In this document: positions 9,779 through 19,517 of the stretch, piece after piece
Layout: each line of letters begins with the position of its first letter
How positions within the stretch are numbered: the first letter of the stretch is position 1
Origin: Azoarcus sp.
GTDB taxonomy: Bacteria; Pseudomonadota; Gammaproteobacteria; Burkholderiales; Rhodocyclaceae
DNA length: 34,037 nucleotides
Assembly: GCA_030604735.1 (NCBI GenBank)
Contig: JAUVVG010000038.1
Coordinates: forward strand, 1-34,037
Reading direction: 5' to 3'
Program-made: the position numbers and the translations under genes
The notes under the pieces: generated by a model
Seen by the model: the letters and a program-made list of their open reading frames with translations, nothing else
Database searches by the model: none
Told to the model about the DNA's origin: nothing

Positions 9779-10798
9779 TCAGCGCATCGCTTCCTGCAGT
9801 CGGTCGTATCGGGCGCGGATGGTCTCGGCGAGCTGATACACCGACATCGCGTAAAAGCTGCTTCGGTTGTAACGGGTGATCACGTAGAAGTTGCGATACC
9901 CCAGCCAGTACTCGGTGCGCGCGCCCGGCGTGGGCAGATCGAACAGCGTTGCCTCGGCTGCGTGAAGCTGGCCGTTGCGGGCGGAGATGCCATTGGACAT
10001 CACCAGCAAGTGATCCAGCGAGGGTTCGATTCCGGCCGCGATCAACGGGGCCGGGTCCAGCCCGGCCGGCAACGACACTTCGACCGCGACCGGTTCGCCG
10101 CTCTGCCAGCCGTGCGCCGCCAGATAGTTGGCGATGCTGCCGATCGCGTCGATCGGATCACTGTCGAAGTCGATCTTGCCATTGCCGTCGAAATCGACCG
10201 CATAGTTGCGGATGCTGCTCGGCAGGAATTGCGGAAAGCCCAGCGCGCCGGCAAAAGAGCCACGATAGCTGAATGGATCACGTTCCTGTTCGCGGGCGAG
10301 CAGGAACAGGTTTTCGAGCTCGCGCCTGAACAAGTCGGCGCGCGGCGGATAATCGAAGGCCAGTGTCGCGAGCGCCGATACCGTTTCGAAACTGCCGGTG
10401 TAGCTGCCATAGTGTGTCTCCACCCCGATGATCGCGACGATGACCTCGGGCGGCACACCAAACTGCTGGCTGGCGGCCTCCAGGGTCTGCTGGTAGCGGC
10501 GCCAGAACGAGACCCCGCCATTCACCCTGGCATCGCCGAGGAAGCGACCACGGTAATCCTGCCATGAACGGGTACCCGGCCGGCTGGGCGGGCGGATCAG
10601 GCGGATCACGCGCTCGTCATGACTGGCCTGGCCCAGGGCTTTGAGCAGATCGGTCTGGTCGAAGCCATGCCGTTCCGCCATCTCGGCGGCAAAAGCGCGG
10701 GCCGCCTCGTGGGTGGCATAGGAGGCGATGGCCGCCGCTGAAGGCAGCAAGGCCAGCAATGCGGTCAGGCCAAGTGTGCGGATGAAGTGAGCCGTCAT
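9779..10798 (-). CDS. mltB: Lytic murein transglycosylase B (MltB family)
   Basis: 339 residues. A cleaved Sec signal peptide (to about residue 25, ASYATHEA) lacks a lipobox Cys, so it is periplasmic and soluble rather than a lipoprotein like E. coli MltB. The catalytic Glu is E127 in GVETHYGSYTG, and GALGFPQFLPSSIRNYAVDFDG is the MltB-family signature, followed by C-terminal YRNFYVITRYNRSSFYAMSV. It cleaves the glycan strands of peptidoglycan to 1,6-anhydro ends. It is the last gene of the minus-strand run moxR-DUF58-tgpA-mltB, 13 bp after tgpA. Confidence 0.93.
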   Translation of the reverse strand: MTAHFIRTLGLTALLALLPSAAAIASYATHEAARAFAAEMAERHGFDQTDLLKALGQASHDERVIRLIRPPSRPGTRSWQDYRGRFLGDARVNGGVSFWRRYQQTLEAASQQFGVPPEVIVAIIGVETHYGSYTGSFETVSALATLAFDYPPRADLFRRELENLFLLAREQERDPFSYRGSFAGALGFPQFLPSSIRNYAVDFDGNGKIDFDSDPIDAIGSIANYLAAHGWQSGEPVAVEVSLPAGLDPAPLIAAGIEPSLDHLLVMSNGISARNGQLHAAEATLFDLPTPGARTEYWLGYRNFYVITRYNRSSFYAMSVYQLAETIRARYDRLQEAMR

Positions 10799-10811
10799 GT
10801 CGATTTCGTCG

Positions 10812-12782
10812 TCAAAGTGCCAGCTTGCTGATCATTCTGGACAGCTGGCGGGTCTTAAGGTCGTGACCCGGCCCATCCGGGCCATAGCGCAGCGTCGCGT
10901 AGGTCTGTGCGATGTGACGCACCTGGTCGGCGCGGGACGGCCGGATGGCCGCGATTCGTTCAGCGTAATCGATCGGCCCCTCCCAGGGCAAACGCGGTAT
11001 CCCATGGCGGCCCATTCTGGCGCAGAAGCGGTCCCAGCAACGATCCAGCGGGTCGCCCCGCCGAAACTGCATAACCGCCCAGCCGAACAACAGCACCATC
11101 AGGACCGCAGCGGCGGCACCCATCAGGCCGGTCAGGGTTCGCCAGTCGGGCGAGGTGAAACCCAGGCCTTCCAGAAACGCGCGTTGTCTCTCGGTGTTGT
11201 AGCCGATCACCGACTGGTTCCAGGCGTTCGAAAGGGCTTCCCACTGGTGGCGCACATCGCGCAGCCAGCGCATCGCCGGGCGCATCATGAAGGGCAGCGC
11301 CTCGCCCTGGGGCAAGGCCGAGGCGAGCCCCGATTCGATTCTGGAGGGTGCAGCGAGTGCGGTCGGATCGACCCTGACCCAGCCTCGCCCATCCAGCCAT
11401 ACTTCAGCCCAGGCATGCGCATCCGATTGCCGGACCACCATGGTCTGGTCGACAGGGTTGATCTCGCCGCCCTGGTAGCCGGTCACCACCCTGGCCGGTA
11501 CCTCGGCGGCCCGCATCAGGAACACGAACGCGGAGGCGAAATGCTCGCAGAAGCCACGCCGGGTATCGAACAGGAATTCGTCCACCGGGTCGCGACCCAG
11601 CAGCGGCGGGCGCAGGGTATAGGTCAATGCCATGGCGCGGATCTCGTCGAGCACGCGCCGCAAGGTGTCTTCGGGGTCGTGACTGTCCCGCGACAGGGAT
11701 TCGGCAAGCGCGCGTGCGCGTGGGTTGCCGCTGTCCGGCAGTCCTGTTGCCGCCGCCAGAATGAAGGGGTTCTCGTTCAGACCGACGTTGCTCTCGGGAT
11801 AGGAGCGCAGGTCGAAGCGACTGCGCGAGCGGACCGGCGTGGTACTCAGCAACTGGAAATCGTTGCTGTAGACCGTGTTCTCCGGGCGCCCGCCCGGGTA
11901 GTCCAGCGCCAGCAACCAGCGCTGGTTGTGGGGTTCCAGTGTCAGCCGGTAGTCGTAGGCCGGCCCGCTGGTGGCGTAGGCCGGCTCGCGCTGCAGCAGA
12001 AAACGACCCGCTCGCCAGCTGCGTCCGTCGAAGTCGGTCAGGACCGGTCCTCGCCAATAGCGCTGCGCTGGCGGAGGCGGTTCACCGGCAAAGTCGGCTC
12101 GAAACGCGATCGCATCCGACAGGCTCAGCTGGCTGATCGAGCCAGGCTCCATCGTATCCGACAGGCCAGACATGCCGCTGTAGGCATCGGCAGGCAGGCC
12201 CCACAATGGACCGGGAATGCGAGGAAAAAGCAGGAACAGCACCACCAGGAACGGAATGGCCTGAAGCATCATCAGTCCGCTGGTCCGCAGGCTCGTACGT
12301 GGGGTCAATGTGCCGGTTTCCAGCGTCAGCAAGGTGACCAGCGCACACAGCGTGCCTGTCAAGGCCATCGCCGCGACCGGCAGGCTCTGGTCGTAGAAGA
12401 ACAAGCCGAGCTGAAGAAAGAAACTGAGCAACACCGCCGCCCGGATATCCCGGCTGGAAGTGATTTCGATTTGCTTTAGGCACAGCAGCACCGCGAGCAG
12501 CGCGACGCCCGGATCCTTGCCGAAGAAGTGGCCGAAGTGGTGCCGTATCCCGACCGCGACCGCGATCGCGAGCAGCACGATCAATGCCTTGAGGATGCGC
12601 GAGCGCGGCTGTATCCCCGGGTGGGTCACCATCCATGCGCGCGTGGCGAGAATCGTCGCGCAGACCACGATCAACCACAACGGCAGGTGGATCGCGTGCG
12701 GCGCGAGCGTGATCCCGGCCGTGATCAGCAACCACAGAGACGGTGTCAGCAGCGAGGGGGTGTCAGGCGCTGGATGTCGCAT
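10812..12782 (-). CDS. TgpA-type membrane transglutaminase-like protein (DUF3488)
   Basis: 656 residues. The first ~190 residues hold about six membrane helices (DUF3488). A periplasmic transglutaminase-like domain follows with the catalytic triad Cys412 (GFCEHFASAF), His456 (SDAHAW) and Asp472 (VDPT). A last membrane helix near 550 (MGAAAAVLMVLLFGWAV) precedes a cytoplasmic DUF4129-like tail. Homologues (TgpA of Pseudomonas) are essential or envelope-related; the substrate is not established. It overlaps the DUF58 gene by 20 bp, so co-translation with it is likely. Confidence 0.9.
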   Translation of the reverse strand: MRHPAPDTPSLLTPSLWLLITAGITLAPHAIHLPLWLIVVCATILATRAWMVTHPGIQPRSRILKALIVLLAIAVAVGIRHHFGHFFGKDPGVALLAVLLCLKQIEITSSRDIRAAVLLSFFLQLGLFFYDQSLPVAAMALTGTLCALVTLLTLETGTLTPRTSLRTSGLMMLQAIPFLVVLFLLFPRIPGPLWGLPADAYSGMSGLSDTMEPGSISQLSLSDAIAFRADFAGEPPPPAQRYWRGPVLTDFDGRSWRAGRFLLQREPAYATSGPAYDYRLTLEPHNQRWLLALDYPGGRPENTVYSNDFQLLSTTPVRSRSRFDLRSYPESNVGLNENPFILAAATGLPDSGNPRARALAESLSRDSHDPEDTLRRVLDEIRAMALTYTLRPPLLGRDPVDEFLFDTRRGFCEHFASAFVFLMRAAEVPARVVTGYQGGEINPVDQTMVVRQSDAHAWAEVWLDGRGWVRVDPTALAAPSRIESGLASALPQGEALPFMMRPAMRWLRDVRHQWEALSNAWNQSVIGYNTERQRAFLEGLGFTSPDWRTLTGLMGAAAAVLMVLLFGWAVMQFRRGDPLDRCWDRFCARMGRHGIPRLPWEGPIDYAERIAAIRPSRADQVRHIAQTYATLRYGPDGPGHDLKTRQLSRMISKLAL

Positions 12783-13737
12783 TCGAACCGAAAAGGGCGA
12801 GTTGCTTCAGACAGTGATGGACATGGCTTTCGCCCCGTGCAGGCGGGATCCGGGTGCCGGGCAGACTCAGGCCGAAGGCGCGGCCGCGTGCCTGTGCTGC
12901 CAGAATCCAGGCGGTCAGCCGGGACAGTCTGGCCTCGGTGTCCAGGTTCATGGGGAGGGCCGCCCAATCGAGCTCGCATTCTCCGCCGGTGGCGCCGGCA
13001 AAGCGCTTGGTCAGCATCGGGCCGCCGCGGGCAACGGCCTTCCACGCGACATGCTTCGGCGAGTCGGAGATCTGATGGGCTTTCAGACCCGCGAAATCAT
13101 CGTCGCCATGGTCCAGGTGTGTGCCCAGGGTCGGGCTGGGCCCGGCATCGGGGAGGGGCGGCGGGTTGGCTTCCGGGTCTGGATAGACCAGCCCGGCGAG
13201 GTCGGGTACGAATACGGTCCAGGCCTTGATCAAGCCGAGCGGATAAGTGGTCTCGATTCGTACCCGGCCCGGGCTGACCCAGCCGCGCCGGTAGGTGGCG
13301 CAACGCAACTCGGCCGTGACCTGATCTTCGGGTCCGACCGAGAACGGAACGACGCTGTCTTTTCCGGTCAGCCGCAAGGCGTGTCGTGAGAAGCGTCGGG
13401 TGTTGCCAATGACGAACTGAAAGCGGATTGGCTGGCCGGCATGCACCGGCTCGACTCGCCCGCCCGCTATGCCGAGCCGAAGCAGGTTGCGAAAGGCGTG
13501 GTGCATGCTGACGAAGGCTGCCCCGGCAAGGAGGAATACCAGCCCGTAACCGAGGCTGAGATTGTAGTTGATCGATGCGACGAGCATCACCAACAGCGCC
13601 ACTGCGAAGGCGTAGCCGGGTCCTGTCGGTAACAGGAATATCTGCCGATGGCCCAGCACGATCGGCAGGGGGGTGGGGCGCCCCAGGCGGAACAGCCAGC
13701 GGTCCAGCAAGCCCTTTACGGATGCGATCCCTATCAT
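12763..13737 (-). CDS. DUF58 domain protein (MoxR partner)
   Basis: 324 residues. Two membrane helices lie near the N-terminus (about 35-75, GYAFAVALLVMLVASI and GYGLVFLLAGAAF), then a beta-rich region, then the DUF58 core with GDDDFAGLKAHQISDSPKHVAWK. DUF58 proteins are related to von Willebrand A folds and are almost always next to a MoxR ATPase, which probably acts on them. I place the start at ATG 13737, five bases after the moxR stop. A longer reading frame upstream is only the antisense-free continuation inside moxR and gives a poor protein. Confidence 0.9.
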   Translation of the reverse strand: MIGIASVKGLLDRWLFRLGRPTPLPIVLGHRQIFLLPTGPGYAFAVALLVMLVASINYNLSLGYGLVFLLAGAAFVSMHHAFRNLLRLGIAGGRVEPVHAGQPIRFQFVIGNTRRFSRHALRLTGKDSVVPFSVGPEDQVTAELRCATYRRGWVSPGRVRIETTYPLGLIKAWTVFVPDLAGLVYPDPEANPPPLPDAGPSPTLGTHLDHGDDDFAGLKAHQISDSPKHVAWKAVARGGPMLTKRFAGATGGECELDWAALPMNLDTEARLSRLTAWILAAQARGRAFGLSLPGTRIPPARGESHVHHCLKQLALFGSNATSSA

Positions 13738-13742
13738 GCGGC

Positions 13743-14660
13743 TCAAGGGAGCGGCACCGCCTTCAGGATGCGGTCGAGCGCCTCGGGTGGCACGCTCCGG
13801 CCATCGCCGGCCAGATGCAGGCGGTGCCCGGCGACATGGGGGAACACGGTCTGGACATCCTCGGGCAGGACATGGTCGCGACCGTCGATCAGTGCCCATG
13901 CCCGGGCGGCGGCGATCAGGCCCAGTCCGGCGCGCGGGCTCAGCCCCCCGGACAACTCGGCGCTGCCGCGGGTGCTGGCGAGCAGCGCCTGGACATAGTC
14001 GATCAAGCGCTCCGAAACCGTCACCGACTGCGCCGCCTCCTGAAGCGAAGGCAGGTCTTCCGGCGCGAGGACCGGCGTCTGCCGCTCCAGCAGCTTGCGC
14101 CGGTCTTCCCCCATCAGCAACGCGCGTTCGGCGGCCCGGTCCGGGTAGCCGAGCTTGATCCGCAGCAGGAAGCGGTCGAGCTGGCTCTCGGGGAGCGGAA
14201 AGGTACCGATCTGGTTGGCCGGGTTCTGGGTCGCGATCACGAAGAAGGGCTCCGGTAAGGCGAGGGTCTGTCCGTCGGCGGTGACCTGATGCTCTTCCAT
14301 GGCTTCGAGCAGGGCGCTCTGCGTCTTGGGGGTGGCGCGGTTCACCTCGTCGGCCAGGATCAATTGGGCGAAGACCGGACCGGGATGAAAGCGGAAGGCG
14401 CTGCTTTCCCGGTCGAATATCGATACCCCGACGATGTCGGCCGGGAGCAGGTCGCTGGTGAACTGGATGCGCTGGAAGTCCAGTCCCATCAGCCTGGCCA
14501 GCACATGGGCGAGCGTGGTCTTGCCGACACCGGGCAAGTCCTCGATGAGCAGATGGCCCCGCGCGACGAGGCAGGTCAGCGCGAGCCGCAGTGCGCGATC
14601 CTTGCCGAGAATGATTCGATTGGCGGCGTCGAGCAGTCGCGTGATGTGAATATCGGGCAT
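13743..14660 (-). CDS. MoxR-family AAA+ ATPase
   Basis: 305 residues with the start at MPDIHITRLLDAANRIILGK. Walker A is GVGKTT (44-49), Walker B is LILADEVNR with D104-E105, and ATQNPANQIGTFPLPESQLDRF carries sensor 1 and the arginine-finger region. MoxR proteins act as chaperone-like ATPases for partner proteins with VWA/DUF58 domains. It is the first gene of the run moxR-DUF58-tgpA-mltB. An upstream in-frame ATG at 14696 would add MFFTATPAATPT; neither start has a good ribosome site, so I follow the family N-terminus. Confidence 0.9.
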   Translation of the reverse strand: MPDIHITRLLDAANRIILGKDRALRLALTCLVARGHLLIEDLPGVGKTTLAHVLARLMGLDFQRIQFTSDLLPADIVGVSIFDRESSAFRFHPGPVFAQLILADEVNRATPKTQSALLEAMEEHQVTADGQTLALPEPFFVIATQNPANQIGTFPLPESQLDRFLLRIKLGYPDRAAERALLMGEDRRKLLERQTPVLAPEDLPSLQEAAQSVTVSERLIDYVQALLASTRGSAELSGGLSPRAGLGLIAAARAWALIDGRDHVLPEDVQTVFPHVAGHRLHLAGDGRSVPPEALDRILKAVPLP

Positions 14661-14808
14661 CGTCGGGGTAGCGGCAGGGGTGGCTGTAAAAAACATATCA
14701 AAGCGGTGATAATAGACGACAAAGATATGGCCATGCGCCACACGCCCGCAGTCGGGGTTGGAAGATGGGCGGGCTGCAAAAGTTCATTCGTTTGGAGTGA
14801 GGAGGGGT

Positions 14809-15735
14809 ATGACGACGACTGCGTTCATCACGCACCGGGATTGCTGGCTGCACGAGATGGGTTCCTTTCACCCGGAATGCCCCGATCGTCTGGCGGCGAT
14901 CAACGATCGCCTGATCGCCGCCGGGCTCGACCTCTACCTGACCTTCCACGATGCGCCGCAAGCGACCGAGGAGCAGGTTTTGCGCGCGCATGAGCCGGAG
15001 TATTTCAAGCAGTTGGTCGACAGTCTCCCCGAGCATGGCATCCGCCACCTCGATCCGGATACGGCCATGAGCCCGCATACGCTCAAGGCGGCGTTACGGT
15101 CGGCCGGTGCGGGTATATTGGCGACCGATCTGGTCATGACGGGCGAGATCGAGAGTGCGTTCTGCGCGGTTCGGCCCCCCGGCCATCATGCCGAGCGGGG
15201 CAAGGCAATGGGATTCTGCTTTCTCAACAACGTCGCCATTGCCGCCCGGCATGCGCTCGAGGCACATGGCCTGGAGCGGGTGGCCATCGTCGACTTCGAT
15301 GTCCATCACGGCAACGGTACCGAGGATGTGTTCAAGGACGACCCGCGCGCGATGATGGTGAGCATCTTCCAGCATCCGTTTTATCCCTACAGCGGCGCCG
15401 ACTCCAAGGCCAAGCACATGGTCAACGTGCCGGTGCCGGCGGGTACCCGTGGCGAGGCCTTCCGTCAGATCGTCACCGATGTCTGGATCCCGGCCTTGCG
15501 TAACCACAATCCGCAGATGATCTTCATCTCGGCCGGATTCGATGCGCATTACGAGGACGACATGGGGTCCTGTGGCCTGGTCGAGGCGGACTATGTCTGG
15601 GTGACCGAGCAGATCAAAGAGCTGGCCCTGGAATGTGGCCACAAGCGCATCGTCTCCATTCTCGAAGGGGGATACTCGCTTTCGTCGCTCGCCCGTTCGG
15701 TGGTGGCCCATATCAAGAGTCTGGCCGATCTTTGA
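14809..15735 (+). CDS. Histone deacetylase family amidohydrolase (AcuC/acetylpolyamine-like)
   Basis: 308 residues of the arginase/deacetylase fold. HPECPDRLAAI lies near the N-terminus. The catalytic His pair is in PPGHHAE, the zinc ligands Asp and His in DFDVHHGNGTED, the third Asp in SAGFDAH, and a conserved Gly-rich loop in LEGGYSLSSLA. The bacterial class II-type enzymes remove acetyl groups from lysine, polyamines or other amides; the substrate cannot be told here. The start at 14809 has a GGAGG site; it is divergent from moxR. An earlier in-frame ATG (14758) lacks a good site. Confidence 0.92.
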   Translation: MTTTAFITHRDCWLHEMGSFHPECPDRLAAINDRLIAAGLDLYLTFHDAPQATEEQVLRAHEPEYFKQLVDSLPEHGIRHLDPDTAMSPHTLKAALRSAGAGILATDLVMTGEIESAFCAVRPPGHHAERGKAMGFCFLNNVAIAARHALEAHGLERVAIVDFDVHHGNGTEDVFKDDPRAMMVSIFQHPFYPYSGADSKAKHMVNVPVPAGTRGEAFRQIVTDVWIPALRNHNPQMIFISAGFDAHYEDDMGSCGLVEADYVWVTEQIKELALECGHKRIVSILEGGYSLSSLARSVVAHIKSLADL

Positions 15736-15789
15736 GTCCGCCTGCCTGGCCGGGCGTGGTTCATGACGGGTTCCACGCGATTCCCTTAG

Positions 15790-15808
15790 GCGGTCCTTGT
15801 CGGACCGC
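15790..15808 (+). other. Hairpin after the deacetylase gene
   Basis: GCGGTCC (15790-15796) and GGACCGC (15802-15808) form a perfect 7-bp stem with a TTGTC loop. No T run follows, so it is only a weak candidate for transcript ending or stabilisation. Confidence 0.35.
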
Positions 15809-15822
15809 GGTGCGGCACTGGT

Positions 15823-15846
15823 CTGATCGCCCCGATCAGGTAGAAT
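15823..15846 (+). promoter_or_regulatory. Possible dapA promoter with dyad
   Basis: A TAGAAT -10-like hexamer (15841-15846) lies 31 bp before the dapA ATG. Directly upstream, CTGATCG (15823-15829) and CGATCAG (15833-15839) form a perfect 7-bp dyad in the -35/-10 spacer, where a repressor could sit. The -35 box (CTGGTC around 15818) is poor, so this is tentative. Confidence 0.35.
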
Positions 15847-15876
15847 CGTGGTTTTAATCTCGTGGTGTCCCTCTCC

Positions 15877-16755
15877 ATGATTACCGGATCCCTAGTCGCC
15901 ATCGTCACTCCGATGGGCGAGGACGGCAGCCTGGACTTTTCCGGTCTGCGTTCCCTGATCGATTTCCACGTGGCCGAAGGCACCGACGGCATCGTCGTCG
16001 TTGGTACGACCGGCGAGTCGCCGACAGTCGATGTGGACGAGCACTGCGAACTCATCCGCGTCGCGGTCGAGCATTCGGCCGGTCGGATTCCAGTGATCGC
16101 CGGTACCGGAGCCAATTCGACCAGCGAGGCGATCGAGCTTGCGCAGTTCGCCGAGAAGGCCGGCGCGGTCGCCCACCTGTCGGTGGTGCCGTATTACAAC
16201 CGCCCCACTCAGGAAGGTCTGTACCGGCACTTCCGTGCCATCGCCGAGTCGGTGGCGCTTCCGCTGGTTCTCTACAACGTGCCGGGTCGTACCGTCGCGG
16301 ATCTGGCCAACGACACCACACTGCGTCTGGCCGAGATCCCCAACATCATCGGGATCAAGGATGCGACCGGTAGCATCGACCGGGCCTGCGATCTGGTCGA
16401 GCGCGCGCCCAAGGATTTCGCGCTCTACACCGGTGACGACATGACTGCGATGGCCTTCATCCTGCTCGGCGGGCACGGTACGATTTCGGTCACTGCCAAC
16501 GTCGCGCCGCGCGCGATGCATGAAATGTGCGCCGCGGCGCTGGCCGGCGACGCGATCAAGGCGCGCGAGATCAATGCCCGGCTGGCCTGGCTTCACCGTC
16601 ATTTGTTCTGCGAGGCGAATCCGATTCCAGTCAAGTGGGCCGTGGCCGAGATGGGACTGATGCAAGCCGGGATCCGACTTCCGCTCACCCCGCTTTCGGA
16701 AGCCATGCAGCCACGTTTGCGCGAAGCGATGCAGAGGGCGGGCATCAATGTTTGA
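15877..16755 (+). CDS. dapA: 4-hydroxy-tetrahydrodipicolinate synthase
   Basis: 292 residues, the standard DapA length. GTTGES gives Thr44 and Thr45, Tyr107 is in [12 protein letters not shown], Tyr133 in VLYNVPGR, and the Schiff-base lysine is Lys161 in IGIKDATG; all are at the same positions as in the E. coli enzyme. It condenses pyruvate and aspartate semialdehyde, the first committed step to lysine and diaminopimelate. The ATG at 15877 is preferred over a GTG at 15862. The 3' end abuts bamC, a conserved pairing. Confidence 0.96.
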   Translation: MITGSLVAIVTPMGEDGSLDFSGLRSLIDFHVAEGTDGIVVVGTTGESPTVDVDEHCELIRVAVEHSAGRIPVIAGTGANSTSEAIELAQFAEKAGAVAHLSVVPYYNRPTQEGLYRHFRAIAESVALPLVLYNVPGRTVADLANDTTLRLAEIPNIIGIKDATGSIDRACDLVERAPKDFALYTGDDMTAMAFILLGGHGTISVTANVAPRAMHEMCAAALAGDAIKAREINARLAWLHRHLFCEANPIPVKWAVAEMGLMQAGIRLPLTPLSEAMQPRLREAMQRAGINV

Positions 16756-16780
16756 AAACTCAGGCAAGGCAACAACACAG

Positions 16781-17923
16781 ATGAATTCCAGGATACGCGC
16801 TTCGGTGTCAGTGATCGCAGTCGCGGTCGGTCTGGCCGGTTGTTCGGGCGGTTCGTTGCTCGAGGGCAAGAAGATCGACTACAAGAGTGCGCGGCAGGTC
16901 TCGCCGCTCGAAATTCCACCCGATCTCACCGGTCCGACCCGTGACGACCGCTTCGCGGTGCCGGACGTATCTCCGCGCGGTGTGGCGACCTACTCCGCCT
17001 ACGAGAGCGATCGTGCGGCACGGCCGCTGGTCGGGGGTACGACCGAAGTGCTGATGCCGGTGGAAAACATGCGGATCGAGCGTGCCGGCACCCAGCGCTG
17101 GCTGGTCGTGTCCGGTGATCCGGAAGCCTTGTGGCCGGAGATCAAGGACTTCTGGATGGAGTTGGGCTTCATCCTGAACATCGATCGTCCGGAAATCGGT
17201 GTGATGGAAACCGATTGGGCCGAAGACCGTGCCCGCATACCGCAGGACTTCATCCGTGCCACGCTGGGGCGTGTCCTCGATGGACTGTTCTCGACCTCGG
17301 AGCGTGACAAGTTCCGCACCCGTCTCGAAGAGGGCAGGGAGCCGGGAACGGTCGAAATCTTCGTCAGCCATCGCGGCATGGTCGAGGTCTATACCAGCAC
17401 ACGTGAAGACCAGACCGTGTGGCAGCCCCGCCCGGCGGACCCGGAGTTGGAAGCCGAGATGCTGCGCCGGCTGATGGTGCGGCTCGGGGCCGAAGAAGAG
17501 CGCGCTGCCAGCGCCATCGCCACCGCGGACGTACCGGAGCGCTCCCGACTCGAGACCAGCGAAGGTCGCACCCGCCTGGTGCTTGACGAGTCCTTCGATC
17601 GCGCCTGGCGTCGTGTCGGACTTGCCCTGGACCGGACCGGCTTCACCGTAGAGGACCGGGACCGCTCGCAGGGTTTGTTCTTCGTTCGCTATATCGATCC
17701 GGACGCCGATGTGCGCAGTCAGCGCTCTGAGGGCATGTTGTCCCGCCTCGCATTCTGGCGCGGAAGTGATACCCCGGCGGCAGCGGGCGGTGCCGAGTAC
17801 CGCGTGCGCGTGGCCTCCTCCGGCGGGACGTCCCAGGTGCTGGTGCTGACCCGTGAAGGCGGCGAGGACGATTCGGCCACCGCTCGTCGAATCCTGGACC
17901 TGCTCAACCAGCAACTGCGTTGA
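16781..17923 (+). CDS. bamC: Outer membrane assembly lipoprotein BamC (NlpB)
   Basis: 380 residues. The signal peptide ends in a lipobox GLAGC. An unstructured stretch with PLEIPPDLTGP, the conserved BamD-binding part, precedes two helix-grip domains (about 90-200 and 265-375, the first with TQRWLVVSGDPEALWPEIKDFW). BamC is an accessory lipoprotein of the BAM complex that inserts outer-membrane beta-barrels. It follows dapA directly. An earlier ATG at 16748 overlaps dapA and would give a longer n-region; the start at 16781 gives a better signal peptide. Confidence 0.9.
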   Translation: MNSRIRASVSVIAVAVGLAGCSGGSLLEGKKIDYKSARQVSPLEIPPDLTGPTRDDRFAVPDVSPRGVATYSAYESDRAARPLVGGTTEVLMPVENMRIERAGTQRWLVVSGDPEALWPEIKDFWMELGFILNIDRPEIGVMETDWAEDRARIPQDFIRATLGRVLDGLFSTSERDKFRTRLEEGREPGTVEIFVSHRGMVEVYTSTREDQTVWQPRPADPELEAEMLRRLMVRLGAEEERAASAIATADVPERSRLETSEGRTRLVLDESFDRAWRRVGLALDRTGFTVEDRDRSQGLFFVRYIDPDADVRSQRSEGMLSRLAFWRGSDTPAAAGGAEYRVRVASSGGTSQVLVLTREGGEDDSATARRILDLLNQQLR

Positions 17924-18093
17924 TAGACTGCCCTGTCTGTTGCGGCTCGGCTTCGAGACGCACAGGCAGCGTAGCCGTTTTGGCGACGCCCGACAGGGGG
18001 CAAGCTCTGCTTCCCAGGTCTTTGCACGCCTGGGGGGAGGTCGGACGAGCCGCAACGACTCGGCATCGACGTCGAGACACGTGAATCCGCTGC

Positions 18094-19416
18094 ATGGCAA
18101 AGCTTCTCCGCGAACCTGTCGTGTCACCCGATCTGCTCTCGCGGCGCTTTTTCCGTCGGGTGTTTGGCTGGTTCGTCAGTTTTGCGATCCTGCTCACCCT
18201 GGTCCTGATCGGCGAGACGCTGCGACAGGAGCGTGACAGCCTGCAGTCGGAGTTTGCTATCTACGAGCGTACTTTCGAGAAGGCGCTCGCGGCGGCCTTG
18301 TGGGCAATGGATCGTGACACCCTCCGTTCCATCGTCGTCGGTATCGTCGAGATTCCTGACATAGAGCGGGTTCAGGTCTTCGATCCTGAGGGGGACGAGG
18401 AGCTTCTCCGTGTCGGAAAGCCGCCAAGGTCAAACGGCGAAGGTGTGGGTTGGGTCGCTCATCGTTTTGCCATCGTCCACGATGAAGGCTTCGGTCGTGA
18501 AGTCGTCGCACAGGTCGAGTTCCACTCGTCCTTCGCCCGGGTGGTCCAGCGGACCCAGCGCCAGATCGCGCTGATCGTCTTTCTGGCCTTGCTCAAGACC
18601 GCTGCACTGTGGTGGATCTTCATGGTCGTAGGCCGCCAACTGATCGGACGTCCGCTGACCGAGATCGCCGATTCGATCGGGTCGGCCAACTCGGTCGAGC
18701 GTTTGCGTCTGAGCGCAGAGACCGAGAAGGCGATTGCGGGCACCGAACTGTCGGTGTTCCGGCGAGCCTACGACAAGCTTGCCGATCATGTCCATAGGGC
18801 GCAGGCGGATCTGGTGCATGCCAACGAAGAGCTCGAGGAACGGGTCAGGGCCAGAACGCTCGCGCTGGAGCGGGCCAACCGGCAACTCGATCAGCTCGCG
18901 CATACCGACCCGCTTACCGGGTTGGCGAATCGCCGCCATTTCCTCGTCGCTGCCGGGGAGGCGTTGGCCCGGGCCAGGCGCGGGCAGCGTCCGCTCGCGC
19001 TGATCGTTTGTGACCTGGACGAGTTCAAGCAGGTCAACGACCTGCACGGACATGCTGGCGGCGATCGCGCGATCCTGCATGTCGCCGACTGTCTGCGACA
19101 GTCTGTGCGAGAAGGGGATGTGGCGGCTCGACTGGGCGGCGACGAGTTCGCCGTTCTTCTCCCGGATACCGACCTCGAGCAGGCTGACACGGTCGCCAGC
19201 CGGCTGCTCGTGATGGTGCGCGACTCGACCTTTGCGCTGGAGTCCGAGGCCCGCCATGGCGTGACGCTTAGTATTGGCGTGGCCGCGCTCGAGCCGGGTG
19301 ACACCCGCTTCGATCAGGTCGTCCAGCGCGCCGACCGTCGGCTCTATGCGGCGAAAAGGGCAGGGCGCGACCAAGTGGTCAGTCACGACGAGCGCTCGAA
19401 TCCGACGGTTCGCTAG
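18094..19416 (+). CDS. Membrane diguanylate cyclase with periplasmic sensor region
   Basis: 440 residues. Membrane helix 1 is at about 25-44, a periplasmic region of ~115 residues follows (start of a CHASE-like sensor, not assignable), helix 2 at about 161-183, then a HAMP-like linker and a coiled coil (NEELEERVRARTLALERAN), and the GGDEF domain from ~270. The active-site motif GGDEF is intact (348-352). An inhibitory-site RxxD (339-342) lies exactly five residues before it, so product inhibition by cyclic-di-GMP is expected. It makes c-di-GMP from GTP. No EAL domain follows. Confidence 0.92.
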   Translation: MAKLLREPVVSPDLLSRRFFRRVFGWFVSFAILLTLVLIGETLRQERDSLQSEFAIYERTFEKALAAALWAMDRDTLRSIVVGIVEIPDIERVQVFDPEGDEELLRVGKPPRSNGEGVGWVAHRFAIVHDEGFGREVVAQVEFHSSFARVVQRTQRQIALIVFLALLKTAALWWIFMVVGRQLIGRPLTEIADSIGSANSVERLRLSAETEKAIAGTELSVFRRAYDKLADHVHRAQADLVHANEELEERVRARTLALERANRQLDQLAHTDPLTGLANRRHFLVAAGEALARARRGQRPLALIVCDLDEFKQVNDLHGHAGGDRAILHVADCLRQSVREGDVAARLGGDEFAVLLPDTDLEQADTVASRLLVMVRDSTFALESEARHGVTLSIGVAALEPGDTRFDQVVQRADRRLYAAKRAGRDQVVSHDERSNPTVR

Positions 19417-19517
19417 TTTGGATCCAGCGATGGGTGTGGTGTGGTAGCTGGGTCGTGTCAGCGGTGTTCGCGATCGGACGGCGGGTGATGGCGCGGGAAC
19501 TTTGCAGCGCTCGGCGC

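Noticed and set aside
10797-12479. 560-codon plus-strand frame over the transglutaminase gene
   Set aside because: Gln/Arg-rich nonsense-like composition and fully antisense to a clear membrane transglutaminase.
17931-18000. GCCCTGTC / GACAGGGGGC inverted repeat between bamC and the cyclase gene
   Set aside because: The loop of about 50 nt and lack of a T run make a functional terminator doubtful.
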